Shown in pieces: positions 8,705-17,874 of a stretch of DNA of 64,000 nucleotides. The stretch is taken from assembly GCF_004354365.1 (NCBI RefSeq), contig NZ_SJCY01000007.1:124001-188000 (forward strand). The letters run 5' to 3'. Under the pieces are notes generated by a model that did no database searches, had not been told where the DNA came from, and saw only the letters and a list, made by a program, of their open reading frames with translations. This DNA comes from Pedobacter changchengzhani. GTDB lineage: Bacteria > Bacteroidota > Bacteroidia > Sphingobacteriales > Sphingobacteriaceae. Position 1 is the first letter of the stretch. Every line of letters starts with the position of its first letter. The translations under genes were made by a program, and so were the position numbers.

Positions 8705-9352
8705 ATGCACATAGCAATAGTAGGCAATATAGGCGCCGGAAAAACCACTTTAACAGGTTTATTGGCTAAAAATTATGGTTGGGAGGCTTTGTATGAAGCT
8801 GTTGACAACAATCCATATTTAGAGGATTTTTATAGTGATATGAAACGTTGGAGTTTTAACCTTCAAATTTATTTCTTAAATAGTAGATTTAAGCAAATTA
8901 CTGATATTGAAGTAAATAAGCGAAACGTAATACAGGATAGAACCATTTATGAAGATGCGCACATTTTTGCCGACAACCTGCACGACATGGCTTTAATGAC
9001 GACCCGAGACCATGACAACTACCGTGCAATTTTTGATAACATAACGTCTTTTATTAAACCGCCAGATTTATTGGTGTATTTACGTGCTTCGGTACCCACA
9101 TTGGTAAATAATATTCAACGCCGAGGTCGCGAGTATGAAGCAGGTATCCGCATTGATTATTTATCGAAACTGAATGAAAAGTATGAGGCTTGGATTAAAG
9201 ATTACAGCCTCGGTAAATTGCTAATTCTTGATAAAGATAAATTAGACTTTACCAATAACCCAGAAGATTTAGGAACGGTTATACAATCGATAGAAGCAGA
9301 GATTAACGGGCTTTTCCCCCCAACCCCTGCCTGTCCGGCTGGCAGGCCCTAA
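8705..9352 (+). CDS. deoxynucleoside kinase
   Basis: The enzyme phosphorylates deoxynucleosides for salvage. The P-loop GNIGAGKTT is at residues 7-15. The ERS-like motif is QDRTIYEDAHIF near 80 and the lid region is RRGREYEAGI near 140. The last 12 or so residues (FPPTPACPAGRP) are encoded by a GC-rich repeat and are unlike the family, whose members end near residue 205. The repeat therefore seems to have replaced the native stop. The core is intact and the protein should work. Confidence 0.92.
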   Translation: MHIAIVGNIGAGKTTLTGLLAKNYGWEALYEAVDNNPYLEDFYSDMKRWSFNLQIYFLNSRFKQITDIEVNKRNVIQDRTIYEDAHIFADNLHDMALMTTRDHDNYRAIFDNITSFIKPPDLLVYLRASVPTLVNNIQRRGREYEAGIRIDYLSKLNEKYEAWIKDYSLGKLLILDKDKLDFTNNPEDLGTVIQSIEAEINGLFPPTPACPAGRP

Positions 9353-9450
9353 AGGGGGAGCGCCAGGCGAAGATAAAAGCCAAGATATTTAAATTATAAC
9401 GATATACATGAACGTTGGAAAGGAAAAGCCCCTTCAGGGGTTGGGGTTAG
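9318..9450. repeat. GC-rich inverted-repeat element spanning a gene boundary
   Basis: CCCAACCCCTG near 9319-9331 is mirrored by CAGGGGTTGGGG near 9435-9446, about 115 bp apart. Further palindromic boxes lie inside (CCTGTCCGGCTGGCAGG; CCCCTTCAGGGG). The left end codes for the C-terminus and stop of the deoxynucleoside kinase. The right end codes for residues 6-14 of KdsB. Confidence 0.7.
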
Positions 9451-10190
9451 GTATTATACCAGCTCGTTTTGCATCTACCCGCTTTCCGGGGAAACCTTTG
9501 GTTGATATTGCTGGCAAGAGCATGATTCAGCGGGTTTATGAGCAAGCTTCAAAATCAAAAAGTTTATCAAAAATAGTTGTAGCAACTGATGATGAACGTA
9601 TAGCTGATGAAGTAAAAAGATTTGGTGGCGAATTTGTAATTACATCACCCCACCACCAAAGTGGCACCGATCGATGTGCAGAAGTTATCGAACAACTGCC
9701 TGGTTTTGATATTGTAATAAATATTCAAGGTGATGAGCCCTTTATTGAACCAACTCAAATCGATTTATTAACCACCTGTTTTGCCGAAAAAAAAGTTCAA
9801 TTAGCAACTTTAATTAAAGTTATTGCAGATCAAGAAAGTATTTACAACCCAAACAGCCCTAAAGTAGTTGTCGATGTAAATGGTAGGGCAATGTATTTTA
9901 GCCGCAGTCCGATTCCGTTTATCAGAAATGGCGAGCCGGGTGTTTGGGCAGAAAAACACCAATTTTATAAGCATATTGGTATTTACGGGTATAGAACAGA
10001 AGCCTTAAAAGCCATCACTAAATTACCTCCCTCCTCTTTAGAAATTGCCGAAAGTTTAGAACAATTGCGCTGGATTGAAAATGGATTTTACATACAGACT
10101 AAAATAACAGACTTAGAAACGATTGCAATTGATAGTCCTGAAGATTTACTTAAACTGAATAAATTTTTAGATGCTTTAAAATCGGATTAA
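9408..10190 (+). CDS. kdsB: 3-deoxy-manno-octulosonate cytidylyltransferase
   Basis: KdsB activates Kdo with CTP for lipopolysaccharide inner-core synthesis. The catalytic N-terminal stretch GIIPARFASTRFPGKPL and the INIQGDEPFI metal-site motif are clear, and the total length of 260 is slightly long. The extra N-terminal residues (MNVGKEKPLQGLGL) come from a palindromic repeat that also supplies the start codon. No other ATG exists before the conserved core, so either this start or a TTG within the repeat must be used. Confidence 0.94.
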   Translation: MNVGKEKPLQGLGLGIIPARFASTRFPGKPLVDIAGKSMIQRVYEQASKSKSLSKIVVATDDERIADEVKRFGGEFVITSPHHQSGTDRCAEVIEQLPGFDIVINIQGDEPFIEPTQIDLLTTCFAEKKVQLATLIKVIADQESIYNPNSPKVVVDVNGRAMYFSRSPIPFIRNGEPGVWAEKHQFYKHIGIYGYRTEALKAITKLPPSSLEIAESLEQLRWIENGFYIQTKITDLETIAIDSPEDLLKLNKFLDALKSD

Positions 10191-10242
10191 AATTTTAGTT
10201 TTAATATCAATTTTACTTAAATCAAATTTGTAATTTAGAAGC

Positions 10243-10782
10243 ATGAGAAAAACCATATTTCTTTTATTTACTGCTGCTGTTCTATTCACTGCTTGTCAAA
10301 CTGATAAAAAGAAAGGTGAATCTGTTGAATTTAAAAACGTAAATTCAAGCATTACGCAATCGTTCTCTAATTTAAAAACTTTAGATACTTTTAAAATTGA
10401 GCTCACAGGTAGAAAGCCTGAAGATATGGTACTTACTTTCACCATCACAACAGATAAAGGTTTAGAAATTTACAACACCAAAATAAAGGGCACAGAACTT
10501 TTAGGAAGTACCGACCCCAATGTAGATTTACGGAAAGAAAAAGATCAAATTATTTTTATTAAAACCATTGCTTCGGAATTTTTTGGCGAGGATGATTTTT
10601 TAGAACCTGCTGTAATGCCCGAAGATAAAGCAGATAACTACGTACCCGATAAAGCATTTTATGAAGCACTGAAAAAATCGGGGTTAAACGGCTTTAAATA
10701 TCGTTTAGGTAAAGAAAACAACATTTACATTGCTTGGAGTGAAAAAGAGCAAAAAGTTAAGATTTATTATAATTGTTGTTAA
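10243..10782 (+). CDS. hypothetical lipoprotein
   Basis: The N-terminus is a lipoprotein signal: FLLFTAAVLFTAC places the lipidated Cys at residue 18. The rest (about 160 residues) is soluble and mixed alpha/beta, and ends in a CC pair. I do not recognise a domain. It follows kdsB by about 50 bp on the same strand. A surface or periplasmic location is inferred from the signal only. Confidence 0.75.
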   Translation: MRKTIFLLFTAAVLFTACQTDKKKGESVEFKNVNSSITQSFSNLKTLDTFKIELTGRKPEDMVLTFTITTDKGLEIYNTKIKGTELLGSTDPNVDLRKEKDQIIFIKTIASEFFGEDDFLEPAVMPEDKADNYVPDKAFYEALKKSGLNGFKYRLGKENNIYIAWSEKEQKVKIYYNCC

Positions 10783-10908
10783 AGCAATATTTGGCCGGAA
10801 TTAATAACCAAACCATTAAAATGCTCGACACTTTACAGCACAAATTGGTAGCGATAATATAAACCAAGGGCTGAAGACCGAATCTACCAGATTATCCTTC
10901 TAAATTCT

Positions 10909-12204
10909 TTGCCAATAAATAAATCCATTATGAAAAAAGTAGCTTTTCTTTTTTTACTTGCCATAATTTCCGAAAATGTATTCTCACAAAGTTTTTTCAT
11001 CAAACAAAAACCAATAAATGAAAAAGCTGCTTTAACTTTTACTGAAGCAAAACCTAGTGTAATCTTTTTCGGCGCACCAAATAATTCTGACGATTTCAAA
11101 AAACATAAATTAAAATCAAAAGCTGTTAATTCATACTTTGGTGGCGTTTACACCAACTTTCCAATATTTGATATTGGAAAAGAAAACGTTGTAGAATTTA
11201 ATAATTCTAGTGATAAATTTATTTTCTACAGACCAAATACAAAAAAAGCTTTTGGAATGATTATTTCGAATGGAAAAGATAATCCCATCCTTGTAACCAA
11301 TCCGAATGAGTATTTAAAAACGATTAAAACTTATTTAAATATTGGTAATGCAGATTATTTAGTGCCTAAAACATTTAATGAAGGGAACCAAAAAAATGCA
11401 CTACAGGAAATACAACAAATTTTAAAAATCAATTTTGTAGCAACTAAAACTTATGCTGAAAAATTAATTGCAAATGTCAACTCCAGCCACTATCCAAAAA
11501 CTTATGGCGATGCTAATTTTAAAATGCATTGCAACGAGCGAATTTTTGAAATGTACACAGATAGTTCGCTAACAACAAAAATAGCTTACAGCAGTAAGTA
11601 TGTTTACAACAACAAAAACCAGCCTCAAAACATAACCAACATCATCAACGGTAAAGAAACGACATTTACTAAATACGTTAGAAATGGCGATGGATTGATT
11701 ATGCTTATTATTAGTGGATATTTGAAAAACCCAGATACAACGAAATTTATTTACGACAAAGATAAATACTACACCATAAATTTTTCTAAGGGCCGGCCTT
11801 TCAGTTATGATACTTATTTCTTAAACGATCAAATGCAATGTGTTCGCCAATTATCGATAAGATCAGATCAATCTATTGTTTCAGACATTAATTATGTTTA
11901 CGACAAGTTTGGGCGTGTAGTTAGGGAAGGGAAATCGGATAGTGAAGTCATTTATACCTATAATAAGGATGCTGATAAGTTATATTCTTCCTTTAAATCA
12001 TATTCTTTAAACCCCAGAAAGCTGGAACTGAATAACGAAGTAATAAGAGAGAAGAATAAAAATACATTCGTTGGCAAAAACGGATCGGGTGAACAAACTT
12101 TTAAATCTATTTCTGTTACCAACCCCGATAGATCTATTAAAACCTACGCTTACGATAAAGATAATAAACTGACTAGTGTTAGTGTGATTAAATGCGCCGA
12201 ATAG
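10909..12204 (+). CDS. hypothetical secreted protein
   Basis: The protein has about 431 residues, with a cleavable signal peptide. A start at the internal ATG 10930 (MKKVAFLFLLAIISENVFSQ) gives a cleaner signal than the first ATG. The second half has RHS/YD-like strands such as YVYDKFGRVVREGKS and TYAYDKDNKLTSVSV, which suggest short beta-repeats. No enzyme motif is seen. It is followed by the TonB-type barrel gene, but no shared role is evident. Confidence 0.7.
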   Translation: MPINKSIMKKVAFLFLLAIISENVFSQSFFIKQKPINEKAALTFTEAKPSVIFFGAPNNSDDFKKHKLKSKAVNSYFGGVYTNFPIFDIGKENVVEFNNSSDKFIFYRPNTKKAFGMIISNGKDNPILVTNPNEYLKTIKTYLNIGNADYLVPKTFNEGNQKNALQEIQQILKINFVATKTYAEKLIANVNSSHYPKTYGDANFKMHCNERIFEMYTDSSLTTKIAYSSKYVYNNKNQPQNITNIINGKETTFTKYVRNGDGLIMLIISGYLKNPDTTKFIYDKDKYYTINFSKGRPFSYDTYFLNDQMQCVRQLSIRSDQSIVSDINYVYDKFGRVVREGKSDSEVIYTYNKDADKLYSSFKSYSLNPRKLELNNEVIREKNKNTFVGKNGSGEQTFKSISVTNPDRSIKTYAYDKDNKLTSVSVIKCAE

Positions 12205-12272
12205 CATATTAACATTTAAATAAATAATTTTACTTTTAGCAATCAAAAATAACACAAATTAACTACTCTTAA

Positions 12273-15047
12273 ATGCTCAAAAAACTCTTCTCGTTTTCTA
12301 TCCTATTGTTATTGTGTTTTTCTGGGTTGGCTCAAAATGCTAGTATAAAAGGCACAGTGGTTGATAGTGTTGAACAAACCAAATTGCAAAACAGTTCGAT
12401 ACTGCTCATCAACATTAAAGATTCTATTTTACTAAAAGATACCCGAGCGAAAGCAAATGGCGAATTTGAATTCTTAAATTTAAAAAAGGGAAATTATACG
12501 TTAATTATAACTTTCCCAAAAATGGCCGATTTTATTAAAGATGTTAAGCTAACGGATAGCACTAAGTTAAACTTGGGTCATATATCTATGGATAGCAAGG
12601 CAACGCTCTTACAAGAAATTACGATTAAAGTACAGAAGCAGGCAATTAGTATGAAGGGCGATACCATTACTTATCAAGCAGATAGTTTTGCTGTTAAACC
12701 TCAAGCAGTAGTACAAGATTTGTTGCGTCGTTTACCAGGAATTGTTGTTGATAAAAACGGCAACATTAAAGCTGGCGGAAAGGATGTAAAAACACTTTTG
12801 GTTGATGGAGAAGAATTTTTTGGTGATGACCCACTCCTAGCTCAAAAATATTTAAAAGCGAATGCAGTTAGTGAAGTGCAGGTTTACGATAAAAAAACTA
12901 AATCAGAAGAATTATCGGGTATAAAAGAGGGAGAATCCAAAGAGAAGATTATAAATATTAAGCTGAAAGATAATGCGAAAAACGGGTATCTCAGTACTTT
13001 GGATGCAAATAGCGACTTAAATCATTTTAGAAATATTGGCGGTATGGCGGGTATTTATAAAAAGAAATTAAAAGTGGCTGTGTTTGGCTTTAACTCAAAT
13101 ACCAACGAAGATTCAAAAGCAAGTGCACAATTGAACAAACTAAAAGGCAACGAGTACGATGAAATTATTGTTGGCGATGATGGAAGTACATCCATGATAA
13201 GTTATGGAAATAATGATGAGGATGCTTTTTCTAAAACCGATGGCCGACCAAATGTAAAAAGTTACGGTGCACATTTCTCAGATAAATGGAACGAAAATAA
13301 AGTTGCTTTTAAATTGAACTATAAAGGAAATGATGTCGAAAACACTAACTTAATAACTTCAAATAGTCAATCGTTATTACCCAATGGAACTAATTTTTTA
13401 AGTGCGGGTAGAACAAACTACGAAACCAGAGCAATGGGTCAAAGTTTACGAGGTGGGTTAGAAATTAAATTAGATTCCTTATCAAACTTAAAAGTATCTT
13501 TTGCAGGAAGTGAAAATAAAAACACCACATCAAACATAAATATTAGCGAAACAAAAAATGGAAGTGGTTTTTTTGTAAATAATAATAATTCGACCAATAA
13601 TGTAAATGGCGACGATAATTTATTTAACGGCAATATTAACTATTCGAAAAAGTTTAAAAAAGTTGGCAGAACACTTTCTATAGATTTGCAACCTGAAACT
13701 AAACGCAGTAAAAGTTTGGGCAATAGCTTAAGTAATACAAATTTATTCGATGCAAATGGTGTAGTAAATAGAACGATTAATCAAAATTTTTTAAATGATA
13801 ATTCTGGAAGTGAAAGTTCGATAGGCACTAGAATTTCATACACAGAACCACTGAGCAAAGTTTTCTCTTTACAAACTGCTTACAGTTTCAAAGCAGTTAA
13901 TTCTAACAGTCGCATTAAAGTTTTCGATAAATTTTTAAACAATAGTTTAATTGATTCTTTAAGTAATAATTTCGATTTTAATAACTTTTCAAATATTGGC
14001 AAGGTTGTACTTCAATACCGATCGAAGAAAATTACATTATCCGCTGGTACACAAGCCATTCAAACTACATTCGAGCTAAATGATTTAGACAGAAATACAA
14101 AATTTAACCGCTCGTACGTAAATTGGGCACCGCAAAGTGCAATTAGTTACAAGATTGATAAAAATTCCAACTTATCATTAGATTACTACGGAGATAGTAA
14201 ACAACCTAGTTTAGAGAAATTACAACCCATTAGAAAAATAAATAGTCCATTGTACCAAGTTACCGGCAATCCCGAACTAAAACCAGAATTTAGTAATAAC
14301 ATAAATATTACATATTCAAGCTATCAACAAAGTTCAGAGTTATTTATGCAATTTTACTGCTATTACAGTTTTGTGCAAAACGCAATTGTGAGTACACGAA
14401 CCGTTGATGAATTTAATAAAAGCATTACCGGTTATACAAATGTGAACGGTACAAACAATGTTTTCCTTGGTAGTGGAATTTATAAAACCTTTTCCAAAAT
14501 TAACTTTAATACCTCTATCGACTTTAATTATAATATCTCAAATTCATTAAATATTTTAAACGATAATTTGAATAAAACCAAAAGAAGCAGCTTTAATTCT
14601 TCTCTTCACCTTTCATATTATACAGATGTTGTTCAATTTGAATATAACCCATCCATAAGTTTTACAAATAGTAATTCATCCATTGGTACAATAAATGATG
14701 GAAAAACATTTAGTCATAAACATGAAATTTCGGGTACCTTAAAGTTGCCATATAATACAGAATTCAGCACATCAGTATATTTAAGTTATCAGCCTGCAAC
14801 AGCCACTTTTAAAAACCCAGTAAATATTGCATTGTGGAATGCCTATATCTCCAAGAAATTAATGAAGGAGCAGGATTTACAATTAAAAGTATCTGTTTCG
14901 GATATACTTGCGGAGAAAAACGGTTACACCAGGTATGTAAACGGAAACGACATTAGCGAATATACAGTAGGCTTTATCCCTCGATATTTTTTAATCGGTT
15001 TAACTTATAATTTAACCGGAAGTTTTATAAAATCAGAAAAAAAATAA
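12273..15047 (+). CDS. TonB-dependent receptor-like outer-membrane barrel with carboxypeptidase-like N-terminal domain
   Basis: After a signal peptide (about residues 1-20) comes a carboxypeptidase-regulatory-like beta-sandwich domain (about 22-110), with the usual IKGTVVDS opening. A plug-like region (about 145-215) includes LLRRLPGIVVDKNGNIKAGG and VLVDGE-type strands. A long beta-barrel then runs to residue 924. This is the common Bacteroidota group of barrels that resemble SusC but often act alone. Seven bases downstream begins a GLPGLI gene, a common partner. The substrate is unknown. Confidence 0.88.
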   Translation: MLKKLFSFSILLLLCFSGLAQNASIKGTVVDSVEQTKLQNSSILLINIKDSILLKDTRAKANGEFEFLNLKKGNYTLIITFPKMADFIKDVKLTDSTKLNLGHISMDSKATLLQEITIKVQKQAISMKGDTITYQADSFAVKPQAVVQDLLRRLPGIVVDKNGNIKAGGKDVKTLLVDGEEFFGDDPLLAQKYLKANAVSEVQVYDKKTKSEELSGIKEGESKEKIINIKLKDNAKNGYLSTLDANSDLNHFRNIGGMAGIYKKKLKVAVFGFNSNTNEDSKASAQLNKLKGNEYDEIIVGDDGSTSMISYGNNDEDAFSKTDGRPNVKSYGAHFSDKWNENKVAFKLNYKGNDVENTNLITSNSQSLLPNGTNFLSAGRTNYETRAMGQSLRGGLEIKLDSLSNLKVSFAGSENKNTTSNINISETKNGSGFFVNNNNSTNNVNGDDNLFNGNINYSKKFKKVGRTLSIDLQPETKRSKSLGNSLSNTNLFDANGVVNRTINQNFLNDNSGSESSIGTRISYTEPLSKVFSLQTAYSFKAVNSNSRIKVFDKFLNNSLIDSLSNNFDFNNFSNIGKVVLQYRSKKITLSAGTQAIQTTFELNDLDRNTKFNRSYVNWAPQSAISYKIDKNSNLSLDYYGDSKQPSLEKLQPIRKINSPLYQVTGNPELKPEFSNNINITYSSYQQSSELFMQFYCYYSFVQNAIVSTRTVDEFNKSITGYTNVNGTNNVFLGSGIYKTFSKINFNTSIDFNYNISNSLNILNDNLNKTKRSSFNSSLHLSYYTDVVQFEYNPSISFTNSNSSIGTINDGKTFSHKHEISGTLKLPYNTEFSTSVYLSYQPATATFKNPVNIALWNAYISKKLMKEQDLQLKVSVSDILAEKNGYTRYVNGNDISEYTVGFIPRYFLIGLTYNLTGSFIKSEKK

Positions 15048-15053
15048 AATCAA

Positions 15054-15815
15054 ATGAAATATTTAAACAGCATAGTTTTATTTCTTTTCTCATTAACTAT
15101 TGCAAAAGCGCAAACTGTTTTTATTAAAAGTGCCAAAATAACTTATGAAAAAAAAGTAAACATAAAGCAAGAGTTGGCTGAAAATACTTGGATATCTGAT
15201 GATGCAAAAGATAAAATGGGTACTTACAGAATTTCTAATTGGGATTACTATTTTATCGATAGTACATCTGTTTATAAGGCAAAACCGAAAGAAGTACCAT
15301 CAGGAAATGACTTCTTTTTTGGCAGTGGCGATAATACAAGTGAGATATACACAGATTTTAAAAAAAAGAGTCGCATTTTAAGGAAAAATATAAATGGCGA
15401 TGATTACATTTTAAAAGACACAATCCCCCAGTTAAAATGGAAAATTGTAAATGATACACGTAAAATTATTGGCTATGAATGCCGAAAAGCAACAGCAGTA
15501 ATAGATGATACAGTTACAGTAGTGGCGTTTTATACGGATGAAATATTAGTAAAAGGTGGGCCAGAAGGATTTACGGGCTTACCAGGAATGATACTTGGTT
15601 TGGCCATACCGAGATTTAATAAAACTTGGTTTGCCACCAAAATCGAAGCTAAAAATGCGGCTGTTTTTACGGTGGAGCCACCAACAAAAGGTAAAAAAAC
15701 CGAAAACGAAAAAGACTTTAATAAAATGATAGAATCATATACAAAATATGATGACAAGAAAAAACCAAGAAAATTAGAAACGGTAAAAAAAGAGATTTAT
15801 AATCTTTTGTTGTAG
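15054..15815 (+). CDS. GLPGLI family protein
   Basis: This secreted protein has 253 residues with a signal peptide ending near AKA-Q (residue 19). The family's hallmark motif appears as FTGLPGMILGL at about residue 175. GLPGLI proteins are found only in Bacteroidota, and their role is unknown. The gene is 7 bp from the upstream barrel gene, which implies one operon and perhaps a joint function at the outer membrane. Confidence 0.88.
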   Translation: MKYLNSIVLFLFSLTIAKAQTVFIKSAKITYEKKVNIKQELAENTWISDDAKDKMGTYRISNWDYYFIDSTSVYKAKPKEVPSGNDFFFGSGDNTSEIYTDFKKKSRILRKNINGDDYILKDTIPQLKWKIVNDTRKIIGYECRKATAVIDDTVTVVAFYTDEILVKGGPEGFTGLPGMILGLAIPRFNKTWFATKIEAKNAAVFTVEPPTKGKKTENEKDFNKMIESYTKYDDKKKPRKLETVKKEIYNLLL

Positions 15816-16175
15816 TATAAACAATTATTTTCTCTAACGATGTAAGAATTTGCAAAAGCTATAGTTGTTGAACTCGAAATTAGAAACCTTAAACAGTTTC
15901 AATTTTTTGATTTGCAAGCCCAAGTTTTTTAAACCCGGTTGCAGCGATATCCTTTTTTGGTTTAAAGAGAAATCATCTTAAACGTTTAGTTATTATTTGT
16001 GCAAATCATCAAAAAAGATTTAGCAAAAAACGGGACTGATTTTAGTTTTATGCACTGAACTGCCTTTTCCAAAAAAAACAACTCCCCCCAATTACACCTA
16101 TAAATGATTAAGAAACACAGCTTTATCATTTTTAAATTTACCACTAATTATTTCTACACGAACGAGTAATTTTGC
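15816..16175. other. intergenic region before pyrG
   Basis: About 360 bases hold no convincing open frame on either strand. The pyrG promoter lies at the right end. No clear terminator for the GLPGLI operon was found. Confidence 0.4.
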
Positions 16176-16183
16176 TACCTTTG
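16176..16183 (+). promoter_or_regulatory. putative -7 promoter element for pyrG
   Basis: TACCTTTG matches TAnnTTTG and lies about 53 bp before the chosen pyrG ATG. The -33 position reads TCT rather than TTG. Confidence 0.45.
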
Positions 16184-16236
16184 TACCCCGTACGAAAAGC
16201 AACAATTATTTGCCTTTGTTGCATAAATTCAGAAAC

Positions 16237-17853
16237 ATGACTAAGTATATTTTTGTTACGGGCGGTGTTACTTCCTCGTTGGGTAAGGGCATCATTTCCG
16301 CATCTTTAGCTAAACTTTTACAAGCACGAGGCTATCGTGTAACCATCCAAAAATTCGATCCTTACATTAATATCGATCCAGGAACTTTAAATCCTTATGA
16401 ACATGGCGAGTGTTTTGTTACCGAAGATGGTGCAGAAACAGATTTAGATCTTGGCCATTATGAGCGTTTTTTAAACATTCCTACCTCACAGGCAAATAAT
16501 ATTACAACAGGCCGCATTTACCAAAACGTAATTAGTAAAGAACGTAAGGGCGAATACTTGGGGAAAACGGTGCAGGTTGTGCCACATATTACCGACGAAA
16601 TAAAACGCAACATGCGTATTTTGGGCGAAACCGGCAATTACGATATTGTAATTACCGAGCTTGGCGGCACAGTTGGAGATATAGAATCGCTACCTTTTAT
16701 AGAAGCTGTTCGCCAGTTTAAATGGGAAGAAGGCAGTACAAATGCAATTGTTATACATTTAACTTTAGTGCCGTATTTAGCTGCTGCAGGCGAATTAAAA
16801 ACGAAACCTACACAGCACTCGGTAAAAATGTTGTTGGAATATGGCATACAGCCAGATATTTTAGTTTGTAGAACGGAACACCATTTAGGACAAGATTTAA
16901 GAAAAAAAATCGCTTTATTTTGTAACGTAAATATCAACGCCGTAATCGAATCGATGGATGCAAAAACCATTTACGATGTGCCTTTGTTGATGCTGAAAGA
17001 GCAATTAGACAAAACTGTTTTAGCAAAATTAAAATTACCTACTAAAAACGAACCAGATTTGGAAAGCTGGAAAGATTTTCTTGGTCGGTTAAAAAACCCT
17101 ACTGCAGAAGTTAGAATTGGCTTGGTAGGTAAATATGTAGAACTGCCTGATGCTTATAAATCAATAATCGAATCTTTTATACACGCAGGTTCTAAAAACG
17201 AGTGCAAGGTTAGGGTAGAATACATACAATCTGAAGGTATTTTCCCTGATAATGTAAAAGAAAAACTAAGCCATTTACATGGTGTTTTGGTTGCTCCAGG
17301 TTTTGGAAGTCGTGGTATTGAAGGCAAAATAGATACAATTAAATACGTACGCGAGAATAATATCCCTTTCTTTGGTATTTGTTTGGGGATGCAATGTGCG
17401 GTAATTGAGTTTGGCCGGAATGTTTTAGGCTTAAAAGATGCACATACTGTTGAAATTGATGCTGAGACGAAAAATCCAGTAATTAATATGATGGAAGAGC
17501 AGAAAAACATTGTAAATATGGGCGGTACAATGCGATTAGGTTCTTTTCCTTGCGATATTAAAAAAGGCACCAAGGCATTTAGCGTTTACGGTAAAGCACA
17601 CATAAACGAGCGCCATCGCCATCGTTATGAGTTTAACAACGATTATTTAAAAAAATACGACGAAGCCGGAATGATTGCTTCGGGCATTAACCCACAAACC
17701 AATTTGGTAGAAATTGTAGAGCTTAAAAACCATCCTTTTTTTATTGGAGGGCAATTTCACCCAGAATTAAAATCAACAGTAGCAAATCCTCACCCACTTT
17801 TTGTTAAATTTGTGGCCGCTGCAATGGAGTATGCGAAAAAGAAAACCAATTAA
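16237..17853 (+). CDS. pyrG: CTP synthase
   Basis: PyrG makes CTP from UTP, ATP and glutamine. The N-terminal synthetase domain begins [17 protein letters not shown]. The glutaminase domain holds GICLGMQ (nucleophile Cys in the FGICLGMQ loop, near 380) and a catalytic HPE in GQFHPELKS near 510. I use the internal ATG at 16237 (538 residues) because the family starts M(T)KYIFVTGG, whereas the first ATG at 16210 adds nine unrelated residues. yidC follows 21 bp downstream. Confidence 0.96.
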   Translation: MTKYIFVTGGVTSSLGKGIISASLAKLLQARGYRVTIQKFDPYINIDPGTLNPYEHGECFVTEDGAETDLDLGHYERFLNIPTSQANNITTGRIYQNVISKERKGEYLGKTVQVVPHITDEIKRNMRILGETGNYDIVITELGGTVGDIESLPFIEAVRQFKWEEGSTNAIVIHLTLVPYLAAAGELKTKPTQHSVKMLLEYGIQPDILVCRTEHHLGQDLRKKIALFCNVNINAVIESMDAKTIYDVPLLMLKEQLDKTVLAKLKLPTKNEPDLESWKDFLGRLKNPTAEVRIGLVGKYVELPDAYKSIIESFIHAGSKNECKVRVEYIQSEGIFPDNVKEKLSHLHGVLVAPGFGSRGIEGKIDTIKYVRENNIPFFGICLGMQCAVIEFGRNVLGLKDAHTVEIDAETKNPVINMMEEQKNIVNMGGTMRLGSFPCDIKKGTKAFSVYGKAHINERHRHRYEFNNDYLKKYDEAGMIASGINPQTNLVEIVELKNHPFFIGGQFHPELKSTVANPHPLFVKFVAAAMEYAKKKTN

Positions 17854-17874
17854 AAAGCAAGTATATATACTATA

